A stretch of 64,000 nucleotides of DNA from contig NZ_JABWRP020000010.1 in the NCBI RefSeq assembly GCF_014269035.2, forward strand, positions 62,001 through 126,000, written 5' to 3'. The stretch comes from Pseudomonas vlassakiae (GTDB lineage Bacteria; Pseudomonadota; Gammaproteobacteria; Pseudomonadales; Pseudomonadaceae). The position numbers and the translations under genes were made by a program. The notes under the pieces were generated by a model. It had not been told where the DNA came from. It searched no databases and was given only the letters and a program-made list of their open reading frames with translations. Below, one piece after another: positions 8,726 through 17,744 of this stretch (its first letter is position 1; each line of letters starts with the position of its first letter).

Positions 8726-8799
8726 TGGAGCGGGTAGAGGGAATCGAACCCTCAACTAAAGCTTGGGAAGCTTTCGTTTTGCCACTAAACTATACCCGC
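8726..8799 (-). tRNA. tRNA-Gly (anticodon CCC)
   Basis: A 74-nucleotide cloverleaf with encoded CCA. The acceptor stem pairs GCGGGTA with TACCCGC, and the D arm is GTTTAGTGGCAAAAC. The anticodon stem AAAGC/GCTTT encloses loop TTCCCAA, giving anticodon CCC, and the T arm is GAGGGTTCGATTCCCTC. It is transcribed alone and followed by a strong terminator. No integrase or duplicated 3' end is visible nearby, so it does not mark an island here. Confidence 0.95.
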
Positions 8800-8910
8800 G
8801 TCTGCGCTGGACTTTTTACCAGAACCCTCCGCGAATTAGAAGCCCAAGTTATAAAAAAGCTTGTCGGCGCCCCGTGACCTGCGGGTGTCGGGTACGCGGC
8901 GCCGATGCGC

Positions 8911-9801
8911 TCAGATGGCCAATGCATGCTGCCCCTGCTGGATGTAAGGCTGACTGCGTTGACGGGCCTCGCGCACGGTCGGCTTGAGGAACCCGAGCAT
9001 GGCGTTACGGGTGTCATCACAGGCTGCCTTGTGTTCCATGTCGAGGAAGTGGCCAGCGTCGCGGATCACGCTGAACTGGCTGTTGCCTATATGCTTGCCG
9101 AATTCCCGTGCATCTTCGACCGTGGTGTATTCGTCGCGCTCGCCGTTGATGAACAGCACCGGGATGTCGATGTTGCGCGCGCCGTCCAACGCCCGTTGCA
9201 AGTCACGCTGCAGCACTTCGTTGATGTGGAAGTGCATCTGCGCGTACTCATGGCTGTCCAGGCCGCTGACATGCCGGTAATTGAAGCGCTTGAACAGTGA
9301 TGGCAGGTACTTGCCGATGGTGTCGTTGACCAGGTTGCCGACCTGGTAGCGATCACAGGCGGCCAGGTACTGGCAACCACGCTCAAGGTAGTCGCGCATC
9401 GGCTCGTTGATGATCGGCGAGAACGAGCTGACCACCGCCTTCTTCACCCGCCGCGGCTGGTGCGCCAGCGCCAGCAGCGTGCAGGCCCCGCCCCAGGAGA
9501 AGGACATGACGTGATCGCACTGGAAGCGATCGATCAGTTCGAGAAGGATCTGCGCTTCGTCCTCCTTGCTGATCAGCCGTTCCTGGCGGTTGTGTGGCTT
9601 GGACTTGCCGGCATATGGCTGGTCGTACAGCACCACATTGAAATGCGGGTGCAGGTTGCGCACCGTCTGGGCGAACGAGGCGGTGGTGGCCAGCGACCCG
9701 TTGATCAGGATGATCGTCTTTTCGGCCGCATCCGCGCGATAGAACTCCGTGTAAACCCGATACTGACCTTGGATATCAAGTACAGCGATTTCTGGCCTCA
9801 T
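8911..9801 (-). CDS. phaG: (R)-3-hydroxyacyl-ACP thioesterase/transacylase PhaG
   Basis: A 296-residue alpha/beta-hydrolase-fold protein that links fatty acid synthesis to medium-chain polyhydroxyalkanoate production. It releases or transfers (R)-3-hydroxyacyl groups from ACP so that they can be supplied to the PHA polymerase as CoA esters. The sequence is very close to the known P. putida PhaG from the first residue (MRPEIAVLDIQGQYRVYTEFYRADAAE). The nucleophile elbow is SFSWGGA with Ser102; the acid region is NGERDEYTT and the catalytic His lies in DAGHFLDME. ATG 9801 follows AGGAG by four to five bases. The gene is monocistronic, apart from the PHA polymerase genes, as usual in this group. 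Confidence 0.95.
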   Translation of the reverse strand: MRPEIAVLDIQGQYRVYTEFYRADAAEKTIILINGSLATTASFAQTVRNLHPHFNVVLYDQPYAGKSKPHNRQERLISKEDEAQILLELIDRFQCDHVMSFSWGGACTLLALAHQPRRVKKAVVSSFSPIINEPMRDYLERGCQYLAACDRYQVGNLVNDTIGKYLPSLFKRFNYRHVSGLDSHEYAQMHFHINEVLQRDLQRALDGARNIDIPVLFINGERDEYTTVEDAREFGKHIGNSQFSVIRDAGHFLDMEHKAACDDTRNAMLGFLKPTVREARQRSQPYIQQGQHALAI

Positions 9802-10052
9802 GTCATCGACTCCTGGCGCAAAAAGGGTAATCGCGTCACCTAGGGTGCACGTTCTTTATGACAGGTAGGCATTCGCCTGAATAAATCGGGGGGCCCTGTG
9901 TCGATCCTTGGCACATGTGTCGACGATATTGTTGTGGCGGGCAATTTGCCGTGCCCCAAGGCATCTGGGCTTCGGGTGGCCGGCAAAAAGTGTCATGAAC
10001 GGCAGGCGTGACTGGCTGGTCACTCGCGGACTGACAAGCTAGGAGTCAAGCA
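9802..10052. other. Intergenic region upstream of phaG
   Basis: This 251-base stretch, part of a 324-base gap before rsuA ends, contains the phaG leader with its AGGAG site and presumably the phaG promoter. I find no clear -35/-10 pair, no -24/-12 element, no terminator hairpin and no RNA gene. The right end leads into a very short plus-strand reading frame, described separately. Confidence 0.5.
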
Positions 10053-10172
10053 GTGGCACAGCGATCCCGCAAGTGCCGTTTGCGCAAATTTGTGACTCGG
10101 GCCGCTCAGCGGTCGTATGGCGGTATTACGGCATCCGGACCGAAGCGATTTCGTCCGCAGTCAGAGCCCTGA
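10053..10172 (+). CDS. Possible 39-residue basic peptide
   Basis: GTG at 10053 is preceded by AGGAG with seven bases of spacing and opens a 39-codon frame encoding a very basic peptide (10 Arg/Lys in the first 20 residues; starts MAQRSRKCRLRKFVTRAAQR). It overlaps the 3' end of rsuA on the opposite strand by 47 bases. No family is recognised. The good ribosome binding site is the main support; it may be chance in GC-rich DNA. Confidence 0.3.
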   Translation: MAQRSRKCRLRKFVTRAAQRSYGGITASGPKRFRPQSEP

Positions 10173-10827
10173 ACTGGCCAGGTTGCAGGCCTGGATCGAG
10201 CTGGATCGTACCCATGCTTTCGCGATGCAGGCCAACCACTTTGTTGTCGAAATGGCCGAACATGCGCTTGATCTGGTGGTAGCGTCCTTCGACGATGGCC
10301 AGCCGTGCCTGACGCGGGCCGAGGATGTCGAGTCGGGCGGGCAGGGTGGTCAGGTCTTCGAAGGCGAAATAGAACCCTTCGCTGAACTTGGCAACGTAGT
10401 GCGCGCCGATCTCGTCTTCGGTTTCCACCAGGTAGTGCTTGGGCAGCTTGGTGGCCGGTTGGGTCAGGCGCCGCGACCACTGGCCGTCGTTGGTCAGGAT
10501 CATCAGGCCGGTGGTGTTGAAGTCCAGGCGCCCGGCAATGTGCAGGTCCTCACGCAATTCGCCAGGCAGCAGGTCGAGCACGGTGCGATGCTGCGGGTCT
10601 TGCGTGGCGCTGACGCAGCCCGTGGGCTTGTGCAGCATCAGGTAACGTGCGGGGCGGCCGGCCTGCAGCAGTTGCCCGTCCACTTCCACGCGGCTGAAGG
10701 CACGGACCTCTGCCTTGGGGTCGCTGACCACTTCATGATCCAGGCGCACGCGGCGCTGCACCAGCAGCAGGCGCACTTGCTGACGGTTGTAGCAGGGCAG
10801 GTTGGCGAGGAAGCGGTCGAGGCGCAT
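10126..10827 (-). CDS. rsuA: 16S rRNA pseudouridine(516) synthase
   Basis: Converts uridine 516 of 16S rRNA to pseudouridine during small-subunit assembly. The 233-residue protein starts at ATG 10827 (MRLDRFLANLPCYNRQQVRLLL), matching the usual N-terminus; a TTG four codons upstream is ignored. The N-terminal S4-like RNA-binding domain spans about residues 1-55. The catalytic domain contains the RsuA motif LHIAGRLDFNTTGLMILTNDGQW with the catalytic Asp in GRLDFNTTG, and the family signature GRYHQIKRMFG. A single-copy housekeeping gene. Confidence 0.93.
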   Translation of the reverse strand: MRLDRFLANLPCYNRQQVRLLLVQRRVRLDHEVVSDPKAEVRAFSRVEVDGQLLQAGRPARYLMLHKPTGCVSATQDPQHRTVLDLLPGELREDLHIAGRLDFNTTGLMILTNDGQWSRRLTQPATKLPKHYLVETEDEIGAHYVAKFSEGFYFAFEDLTTLPARLDILGPRQARLAIVEGRYHQIKRMFGHFDNKVVGLHRESMGTIQLDPGLQPGQFRALTADEIASVRMP

Positions 10828-10872
10828 GGCGGCGGGCAACGTGAATGGGGGCGCAGTTTAGCGTTTTTCGCG

Positions 10873-11106
10873 TTAGAGCGGTGTCGGCTTGTTCGCGGGC
10901 GCGCCCGATCCCACAAGCTGGTCTTCCACGGCGGCGCAGCGTGGGCACAGGCAGGCCTTGTCGCGCAGTTCGGCAGGCAGGCCCTGCAGTACGGCGGGGT
11001 CGATGGTCACGCCGTAGCACCAACAGGCCTGGGTGGCGCTGCGTGGGTCGGCCAGGCTGCACTGGTTGAGGGCACCGCAGGCGGGGCAGTGCTGGTTGTC
11101 ATTCAT
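10873..11106 (-). CDS. Cysteine-rich CWC family protein
   Basis: A 77-residue protein read from ATG 11106 (MNDNQHCPACG). Cysteine pairs CPAC, C-x(n)-CWC and CLCPRC suggest a small zinc-binding fold of the cysteine-rich CWC family (PF14375). Its start lies inside the last codons of the diguanylate cyclase gene, an eight-base overlap, so the two are probably cotranscribed and translationally coupled. The function is unknown. Confidence 0.75.
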   Translation of the reverse strand: MNDNQHCPACGALNQCSLADPRSATQACWCYGVTIDPAVLQGLPAELRDKACLCPRCAAVEDQLVGSGAPANKPTPL

Positions 11107-12589
11107 GTCCGGTTCCGGGTGTTTCACTGCAGACGCGGTTGCGGCCGGCCTGCTTGGCACGATAAAGCGCACGATCGGCGCGGGTCAGCAGGGCGTGCAG
11201 GGTATCACCCGGCTGCAAGGCGCTCAGGCCGATACTGGTGGTCAGGCGCAAAGGTTGGCCTTCATAACTGAACGTCAATTGCTCGGTACCACGGCGGATC
11301 TTCTCTGCCACCTCGGTGGCCTGCCGGCCCTCGGCCTCCCGCAGCAGCACGATGAATTCCTCGCCGCCCCAGCGGCAGAGTATATCCGACTGCCGCAGGC
11401 TGCCCTGCAGCACGTTGGCGAACTGGCGCAGCACTTCGTCGCCGGCCAGGTGGCCATGGGTATCGTTGAGCACCTTGAAGTGATCGAGATCGATCAGCAA
11501 GGCGGCCAGCGGCGCGCAATCGCGCTGGGCCTCCTGCAGGGCCTGGGCGGCCAGCAGGTCGAAGCTGCGCCGGTTGGGCAGCCCGGTCAGGCTGTCGAGG
11601 GTCGCCAGCGCCTCGGTACTGGCCTGGTGGCGCCTGAGCATGCCATTGAGCAGCAACAGAACGACCAGGGTGATCATCGCGCAGATCACCAGGTTCAGGT
11701 ACAGCGAGTGGCGAATGGGGTCCAGGGCTCCGGTCTCACGCTTGTCGACCAGCAGGTACCAGCCCAGTTCAGGCAATTGCCGCACATTGAGGAAGTGGCT
11801 GTGGCCTTTGCTGTCCTTGTACTCGTGGCTGCCTTCGGTGGGGGTCGCGCGCTGCGCCAGCAATTCGTTCAGGTCGGCATTGTCGGTCAAGGGCTGCCCG
11901 ATCTTCAGGCCATGGAGGCCACCGTCCGAGCCGGTCAGGATGACCTTGCCCGTGGCGTCGGTGAAAAACACCGAGCGCTGGTAGCGGCGCTGGTACTTGT
12001 CGATCAGCTTGACCACCGCGTTGACACTCAGGCCCACCCCGGTGGCGCCAATGAAGCGCTGCTGGTAGTCCAGCACCCGATAGTTGATGAACACCGTCAG
12101 GTTGTCCTGGTTGGCCATGTCCAGGTCGACGTTGATCTCGTACGGCGCGTTCAGCTCGCGCAAGCGGAAGTACCACGCGTCGCGCCAGGTGTCCGGTACC
12201 ACCTGCTTGAGTATGCCCTTGGCCTGGTAGTAGGTGAGGGTGCGGTCGGAGACGAAAAATGAGGTGAAGGTGGCCTGCTTGCCCATGACCTCGCCAAGAA
12301 AGCGAGTGATGCGCTGGGTGTCCTGCTCACCGGCCAGTACCCAGTCGCGCAGGAAGGTATCCTGCGCCATCATCGAGGCGATCAGCACCGGGCGGATCAA
12401 GTCTTTCTGGATTTCCGAATAGACGGTATCGGAAGTGAGCGGCAGCTCGGTATTGATGATGCCGTCGCGGATTGTGCTGCGCGAGGCGAAATAGCTGATC
12501 AGCGATGTGGCGAGAAAGCCGCAGGTCAGCAACGACAGCAAGGCGAGGATCAGCGAGCGCTGTGAAAACAGGGCGGAGCGTGCGGGCAT
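11099..12589 (-). CDS. Diguanylate cyclase with periplasmic sensor domain
   Basis: A 496-residue membrane enzyme that makes cyclic di-GMP. Transmembrane segments at about residues 12-34 and 297-316 flank a periplasmic double Cache-like sensor with VFINYRVLDYQQRFIGATGVGL and GWYLLVDKRE. The GGDEF domain starts at LDSLTGLPNRRSF. The active site is GGEEF at 408-412, and an RxxD inhibitory site (R399-D402) lies five residues before it, so product inhibition is expected. It should promote biofilm formation or sessile behaviour in response to an unknown extracytoplasmic ligand. It overlaps the downstream CWC gene by eight bases. Confidence 0.92.
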   Translation of the reverse strand: MPARSALFSQRSLILALLSLLTCGFLATSLISYFASRSTIRDGIINTELPLTSDTVYSEIQKDLIRPVLIASMMAQDTFLRDWVLAGEQDTQRITRFLGEVMGKQATFTSFFVSDRTLTYYQAKGILKQVVPDTWRDAWYFRLRELNAPYEINVDLDMANQDNLTVFINYRVLDYQQRFIGATGVGLSVNAVVKLIDKYQRRYQRSVFFTDATGKVILTGSDGGLHGLKIGQPLTDNADLNELLAQRATPTEGSHEYKDSKGHSHFLNVRQLPELGWYLLVDKRETGALDPIRHSLYLNLVICAMITLVVLLLLNGMLRRHQASTEALATLDSLTGLPNRRSFDLLAAQALQEAQRDCAPLAALLIDLDHFKVLNDTHGHLAGDEVLRQFANVLQGSLRQSDILCRWGGEEFIVLLREAEGRQATEVAEKIRRGTEQLTFSYEGQPLRLTTSIGLSALQPGDTLHALLTRADRALYRAKQAGRNRVCSETPGTGHE

Positions 12590-12802
12590 GATCTTCCCAT
12601 GTTGTGTGCCGGGGCGCTCATTCTATTGGGATGACAGGTAAATGACTGCATGTTTTTAAGGGTTATTTCGACCTGTATCAATTTGTTGCTGAAATGGCAC
12701 TGCACCCGGGCGCCGTTGTCTGATTCATTGTCGATGAACGCATTTGCGTCGACGCTCGCCAGCGCCGCTGTTCGAGCACCCCCAGCGGTCCAGGAGGCCG
12801 CC

Positions 12803-13243
12803 ATGTCCTATCGAATTCTGTTGATCGCCCTGCTGGGTCTGATGACGTCCGCCTGTGCGCCCTACTATGAGGGCGGTGGCTATTCCCGTTCCGAATACTA
12901 TTCGACCGATCGTTATGTCGCGCCGGGGTATTACCACTATGACCGTTACTATGTGACGCCGCAGCCGCGCTATTACTACCAGCCGGCGCCCCGTTACTAT
13001 CGGCCCGCACCGGCTCCCTATTACCGGCCGGGCCCGACGCCGGGGATGAACCAGTGGCATGGCAATCCACGCTACGACTATGGCAATCGCCAGCGCTACG
13101 ACTATGGCCGGGATCGTGACCGTCATGACTATCGCGATGGCAGCCAGCGCTACCAACATGATCGCTGGCATTCGAACCACCGCGGAGACGACGACCGTCA
13201 GTCCGATCGTGGGCGCGGAAGGGACCATGACTGGCGCCGCTGA
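12803..13243 (+). CDS. Tyr/Arg-rich low-complexity lipoprotein
   Basis: A 146-residue protein with an AGGAGG site five bases before ATG 12803. The N-terminus MSYRILLIALLGLMTSAC is a lipoprotein signal with lipidated Cys18. The mature part is low complexity: first rich in Tyr and Pro (PAPRYYRPAPAPYYRPGP), then in Arg, Asp, His and Tyr (YDYGRDRDRHDYRDGSQRY). Similar Tyr-rich lipoproteins occur near c-di-GMP and envelope genes, but no function is known. In-frame codons upstream of 12803 are ignored because the Shine-Dalgarno and lipobox fix the start. Confidence 0.75.
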   Translation: MSYRILLIALLGLMTSACAPYYEGGGYSRSEYYSTDRYVAPGYYHYDRYYVTPQPRYYYQPAPRYYRPAPAPYYRPGPTPGMNQWHGNPRYDYGNRQRYDYGRDRDRHDYRDGSQRYQHDRWHSNHRGDDDRQSDRGRGRDHDWRR

Positions 13244-13248
13244 CCGCC

Positions 13249-14358
13249 TCATGCCCCCAGGTCGGCCAATGGATGCCGACCTTCCCACACCTTGGCGAAA
13301 TGCGCCTCGACCACCGCCGCTGGCACCTGCGCCACATCGGGCCAGTGCCAGCGTGGCTGGTTGTCCTTGTCCAGCAGGCGCGCGCGCACGCCTTCACTGA
13401 ATTCCGGGTGTCGGCAGCAGTTGAGGCTCATGCTGTATTCCATCTGGAACACTTGGGCCAGTGACAGGTGCCGGGCACGTCGTATCTGTTCCCAGACCAG
13501 GTGCGCCGTCAGCGGGCAGCCTTCATGCAGCCGTTGACCGGCCTCGGCCAGCAATGGATCAGGGTGATGCTTGAGGCTTTCCAAGGCGCGCCAGGCGGCA
13601 GCCGGGTCGGCCACATCGAGCAGCTCGTCGATCACCTGGCGCCTCGGCAGCCATTGTGCCGCTGGCAGTTCGGCCCAGGCACGATGCTGTTCGGCCTTGA
13701 GCAGGCTGTTCAGCTGCAGGTCGGTCTGCTCCTGCCAGTTCAATTGCAGCAGCTCCTCGAGCAGGGCCTCTTGCTGTTCCTCGCCGAAGAACCGATCAGC
13801 CAGGCCCAGGTCGAGCGCATCTCGGGCGTTGATCGGTGCGCCGGTCAGCCCGAGGAACAAGCCGAGCTTGCCGGGCAGGCGGGCGAGAAACCAGCTGGCT
13901 CCCACATCCGGGTAAAGGCCGATGCTGATTTCCGGCATGGCCAGGCGGCTGCTTGGCGTGACGATGCGTACACTGGCGCCCTGCAACAGCCCCATGCCGC
14001 CGCCCAGCACATGCCCGTGGCCCCAGCACAGCAGCGGTTTCGGGTAGGTATGCAGGCGGTAATCCAGGTGGTATTCAGCGGCAAAGAAGGACGCAGCCAG
14101 TGCAGGAACGCTGCCGGGGCGGGCCAGGCAGGCCTGGGCCAGCGCCCGCACATCGCCGCCGGCGCAAAAAGCCTTGGCACCCTTGCCACGCAACAGCACG
14201 CAGACGACCCCAGGGTCGCTGGCCCAACTGTGCAGCTGTTCGCCAAGCACTTCGATCATCGGCAGGTTGAGGGCATTGAGCGCCTTGGGGGCATCGAGTG
14301 TGGCGATGCCGATTCGGGCGCCATCGGCGCCGGTGAGTACCTCGCAATGAATGGCCAT
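13249..14358 (-). CDS. Enoyl-CoA hydratase/isomerase family, probable 3-hydroxyisobutyryl-CoA hydrolase
   Basis: A 369-residue crotonase-fold enzyme. The length and architecture (crotonase core plus C-terminal extension) match 3-hydroxyisobutyryl-CoA hydrolase of valine breakdown. The oxyanion-hole segment is [11 protein letters not shown], and the acidic active-site region is [24 protein letters not shown], diagnostic of this subfamily. The C-terminal part includes [33 protein letters not shown], the typical EGVRA-LIDKD motif. It converges on the lipoprotein gene with six bases between them. No valine catabolic gene adjoins it, so the exact substrate is not proven by context. Confidence 0.85.
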   Translation of the reverse strand: MAIHCEVLTGADGARIGIATLDAPKALNALNLPMIEVLGEQLHSWASDPGVVCVLLRGKGAKAFCAGGDVRALAQACLARPGSVPALAASFFAAEYHLDYRLHTYPKPLLCWGHGHVLGGGMGLLQGASVRIVTPSSRLAMPEISIGLYPDVGASWFLARLPGKLGLFLGLTGAPINARDALDLGLADRFFGEEQQEALLEELLQLNWQEQTDLQLNSLLKAEQHRAWAELPAAQWLPRRQVIDELLDVADPAAAWRALESLKHHPDPLLAEAGQRLHEGCPLTAHLVWEQIRRARHLSLAQVFQMEYSMSLNCCRHPEFSEGVRARLLDKDNQPRWHWPDVAQVPAAVVEAHFAKVWEGRHPLADLGA

Positions 14359-14484
14359 GGACTACCTCGCACAAGTCATCCCCCAAGTATGGCCCGCATG
14401 GCCGATCATGCCGGTCGTCGGTCGGATCGATTGACAAGGGCAAATGGCTTACCTAGTGTCGCGCCATTGTTTACGGATGGCCCC

Positions 14485-15177
14485 ATGACTGAAGACGATC
14501 GCATCAAACTCGAACCCAGCTGGAAGGCTGCACTGCGCGCCGAGTTCGACCAGCCCTACATGCAACAGCTGCGGGAGTTCCTGCGCCAGGAGTACGCTGC
14601 CGGCAAGGAAATCTATCCGCCGGGGCCGCTGATCTTCAATGCGCTCAACTCCACGCCGCTGGATCAGGTCAAGGTGGTGATCCTCGGCCAGGACCCCTAT
14701 CACGGCCCGGGCCAGGCCCATGGTCTGTGCTTCTCGGTGCAGCCGGGGGTGCCGGCGCCACCGTCGCTGGTCAATATCTATAAAGAGCTGCAACGTGACC
14801 TGAACATCCCGATTGCCAGCCATGGCTACCTGCAGAGCTGGGCCGAGCAGGGCGTGCTGCTGCTCAACACGACCATGACCGTAGAGCGCGCCAATGCTGC
14901 CTCGCATGCGAAGAAGGGTTGGGAGTCGTTTACCGACCGGATCATCCAGGTGGTCAGCGAGCAGTGCCCGAACGTGGTGTTCCTGCTGTGGGGGGCACAC
15001 GCTCAGAGCAAGCAGAAGCTGATTGATGGCACCCGGCACCTGGTACTCAAGTCGGTGCACCCATCGCCGCTGTCGGCCTATCGCGGGTTCCTTGGCTGCG
15101 GGCACTTCAGCCGTACCAACAGCTTCCTCGAACAGCGTGGCATGGCGCCCATCAACTGGGCGTTGCCACCACTCTGA
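14485..15177 (+). CDS. ung: Uracil-DNA glycosylase
   Basis: Base excision repair enzyme that removes uracil from DNA. The 230-residue protein has the family 1 signature [22 protein letters not shown] with catalytic Asp in GQDPYH, the uracil-binding [10 protein letters not shown] and the minor-groove loop [17 protein letters not shown]. The length fits the family exactly. It converges on the abrB-type gene. Confidence 0.97.
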   Translation: MTEDDRIKLEPSWKAALRAEFDQPYMQQLREFLRQEYAAGKEIYPPGPLIFNALNSTPLDQVKVVILGQDPYHGPGQAHGLCFSVQPGVPAPPSLVNIYKELQRDLNIPIASHGYLQSWAEQGVLLLNTTMTVERANAASHAKKGWESFTDRIIQVVSEQCPNVVFLLWGAHAQSKQKLIDGTRHLVLKSVHPSPLSAYRGFLGCGHFSRTNSFLEQRGMAPINWALPPL

Positions 15178-15193
15178 AGAAGGGCGGGCTGCC

Positions 15194-16234
15194 TTACAGC
15201 CCCTGGCCCTGGCTTTTGACCCAGTAGCGGAACAACGGCTCCGCCAGGAACAGCACCAGAATCAACCGCACCACCTGCAGCGCCGTCACCAGCGGCACCG
15301 ACAGCTGCAGGGTTTCGGCCGTCAGGCTCATCTCGGCGATGCCGCCCGGCATCATTCCCAAGGTCAGCGAACGCAGGTCCAGTTCGGTCAGCACGCTCAA
15401 CCCCCACGCTGCGCTGCCGGCAATCGCCATGCACAGCGCGGTGGCCAGCAGTGTTCGGGCGAGGAAGGAGGGGGCGCGGCGGAAGAACGCACGGTTGAAA
15501 TGGCAGGCCAGGCCGCTGCCGATCAGCCACTGGCCGACCTGGCTGGCACCGTTGGGCAAGCCGATTTGCAGGTTGCCTGCCAGGCTTACCGACGCGGCGA
15601 CCAGCAACGGCCCGAACAGCCACGGGTTGGGCTGGCGCAGGCGCTGCCAGGCGAAGCCCACCGCCACGCCCAGTGGCACGATCAGCGCCAGCCAGCCCCA
15701 ACTGACACTGCCAGCGTGATGCAGCGGCACACCGTCACCCAGCAGGTACTTGAACAGCGCCGGCACGCACAGCACCACGGCCAGCACGCGCAGGCTCTGC
15801 GCCGCCGCGACCTGGCTGAGTACCGCGCCATTGCGAGCGCCAAGATTGACCATTTCCCCCGAGCCACCGGGCATGCTGGCAAAGAACGCCGTGGCGCGGT
15901 CTTCACCGGTGCGCCGCAGCAGCCAAACGCTGATCACGCTGGAAAGCGTGGTAAACAGTGCGCCGAAGAAGATCAGCGCGAAGTGGCTGGCGACCTGCTC
16001 GATCACCGCCGGGGTGAAGTGCAGGCCGATCCCGATACCGATGATGCATTGCCCGCACTTGCGGCCATTGGGGATTTCCGACAGCTGCCAGGGCGTCAGG
16101 CAGCGCACCAGGATGATCGCCAGCAACGCACCGACCATCCACGGCAAAGGCCAGCCGACCTTGCTGGCGGCAAAACCGCCAGCAAGGCCGACCAGCCCGG
16201 TTGCGACAAACAGCGGCAGTGAGCGATCAGGCAT
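15194..16234 (-). CDS. AbrB family (PF05145) membrane protein coupled to tctA
   Basis: A 346-residue polytopic protein with a repeated five-helix unit, typical of the AbrB/AmoA-like family. The first repeat begins VATGLVGLAGGFAASKVGWPLPWMVGALLA and has FFASMPGGSGEMVNLG; the second repeat has MMPGGIAEMSLTAETLQLSVPLVTALQVVRL. The duplicated MPGG(S/I)xEM motif is the family hallmark. The start codon lies eight bases inside the end of tctA, so it is the last gene of the tct operon. Members are annotated as putative regulators or transporters. A role with tricarboxylate uptake is inferred from coupling. Confidence 0.85.
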   Translation of the reverse strand: MPDRSLPLFVATGLVGLAGGFAASKVGWPLPWMVGALLAIILVRCLTPWQLSEIPNGRKCGQCIIGIGIGLHFTPAVIEQVASHFALIFFGALFTTLSSVISVWLLRRTGEDRATAFFASMPGGSGEMVNLGARNGAVLSQVAAAQSLRVLAVVLCVPALFKYLLGDGVPLHHAGSVSWGWLALIVPLGVAVGFAWQRLRQPNPWLFGPLLVAASVSLAGNLQIGLPNGASQVGQWLIGSGLACHFNRAFFRRAPSFLARTLLATALCMAIAGSAAWGLSVLTELDLRSLTLGMMPGGIAEMSLTAETLQLSVPLVTALQVVRLILVLFLAEPLFRYWVKSQGQGL

Positions 16235-17741
16235 CCGCCATGGCCTGGCGCTGCAGGCTGCGCTTGCGCCAGATGCGCAGCAGCGGCAGCGTCAGCATGC
16301 AGAAGACCAGCACCCACACCGACATGCTGATCGGGCTCGACCAGAGGATGCCCAGTTCACCGTTGGAAATCGACAGTGCCCGGCGCAGGTTCTGCTCCAT
16401 CAGCCCGCCGAGGATGAAGCCGAGCAGGATCGGCGACAGCGGGAAGTCCAGCTTGCGCAGGATATAGCCCATGATGCCGATGCCGACCATCAGGAACAGG
16501 TCGAAGGTGGTGGCATGCACGGCGTACACGCCGATCGCGGTGATGATCGCGATCACCGGCACCAGCGCCCAGTTCGGCACGGCGAGGATGCGGGTGAAGA
16601 TACGGATCATCGGGATGTTCAGGATCACCAGCATGATGTTGGCGATGAACAGCGAGGCGATCAGGCCCCAGACGATGTCTGGCTGCTGTTCGAACAGCAG
16701 CGGGCCCGGGGTGATGTTGTACAGGGTCAGCGCGCCGATCATCACCGCCGTCGTGCCCGAACCGGGAACGCCGAGGGTCAGCATTGGCACCAGGGCGCCG
16801 CAGCAGGATGCACCGATGGCGGTTTCCGGGGCAGCCAGGCCGCGGGCGTCGCCTTTGCCGAACGTGCCCTTTTCTCCGGCGATGCGTTTCTCGGTCATGT
16901 AGGCCACGGCGCTGGCCAGGGTCGCGCCGGCACCCGGCAGCACACCCATGATGAAGCCCAACAGACCGCAACGGATGTTGACCACGAACACCGAGGCCGC
17001 TTCCTTGAAGTTGAACAGCATGCGCCCGGTGGCTTTCACCGCCTGGTGGCCATGGTGGGTCTTCTCCAGCAGCAAGAGGATCTCGCTGATGGAGAACAGG
17101 CCCAGCACCAGCACCACGAACTGGATACCGTCGGCCAGGTGTACGCTGTCACCCGTGAAGCGGTACACGCCGCTGTTGGCATCGATGCCGACCGCTGACA
17201 GGAACAGGCCGATCAGGGCGGCGATAAAGGTCTTCAGTGGCTTGTCACCGGCCATGCCGCCGAGGGCGACGATGGCGAATACCATCAGCACGAAGTATTC
17301 CGCAGGGCCGAAGGCAATCGCCCATTTCGCCAGCAGCGGGGCGAACAGCACCATGCCGCAGGTGGCGATGAGCGCACCGATGAACGAACTCCATGCCGAC
17401 AGCGACAAGGCCACGCCAGCCAGGCCCTGGCGCGCCATCGGGTAGCCATCGAGGGTGGTCATCACGGTCGAGGCTTCGCCCGGGATGTTCAGCAGGATCG
17501 AGCTGATCCGGCCGCCGTATTCGCAACCCAGGTACACCGCGGCCAGCAGGATCAGCGCCGACTCCGGTGGCAGGCCCAGGGCAAAGGCGATCGGGATCAG
17601 CAGGGCCACGCCGTTGATCGGGCCCAGGCCCGGCAGCAGGCCGACCACGGTGCCAATCAGCGTGCCCGACAGGGCGGTGACCAGGTTGTAAGGGGACAGG
17701 GCGACGCCGAAGCCCTGGCCCAGGTAGCTCAAGGTATCCAT
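16227..17741 (-). CDS. tctA: Tripartite tricarboxylate transporter, large membrane subunit TctA
   Basis: A 504-residue inner membrane protein with about 12 helices that forms the transport channel of the TTT system. The N-terminus MDTLSYLGQGFGVALSPYNL is followed by the conserved glycine-rich motif GLLPGLGPINGVALLIPIAFALGL. The second family motif is GVLPGAGATLASAVAYMTEKR, and there is a long ETAIGASCCGALVPMLTLGVPGSGTTAVMIGAL segment. It follows tctB by three bases and overlaps the AbrB gene by eight. Substrate binding comes from periplasmic TctC. Confidence 0.95.
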   Translation of the reverse strand: MDTLSYLGQGFGVALSPYNLVTALSGTLIGTVVGLLPGLGPINGVALLIPIAFALGLPPESALILLAAVYLGCEYGGRISSILLNIPGEASTVMTTLDGYPMARQGLAGVALSLSAWSSFIGALIATCGMVLFAPLLAKWAIAFGPAEYFVLMVFAIVALGGMAGDKPLKTFIAALIGLFLSAVGIDANSGVYRFTGDSVHLADGIQFVVLVLGLFSISEILLLLEKTHHGHQAVKATGRMLFNFKEAASVFVVNIRCGLLGFIMGVLPGAGATLASAVAYMTEKRIAGEKGTFGKGDARGLAAPETAIGASCCGALVPMLTLGVPGSGTTAVMIGALTLYNITPGPLLFEQQPDIVWGLIASLFIANIMLVILNIPMIRIFTRILAVPNWALVPVIAIITAIGVYAVHATTFDLFLMVGIGIMGYILRKLDFPLSPILLGFILGGLMEQNLRRALSISNGELGILWSSPISMSVWVLVFCMLTLPLLRIWRKRSLQRQAMADA

Positions 17742-17744
17742 GTG

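Noticed and set aside
8726..8799. tRNA-Gly as an island attachment site
   Set aside because: No integrase, no duplicated tRNA end and only core-type genes on both sides.
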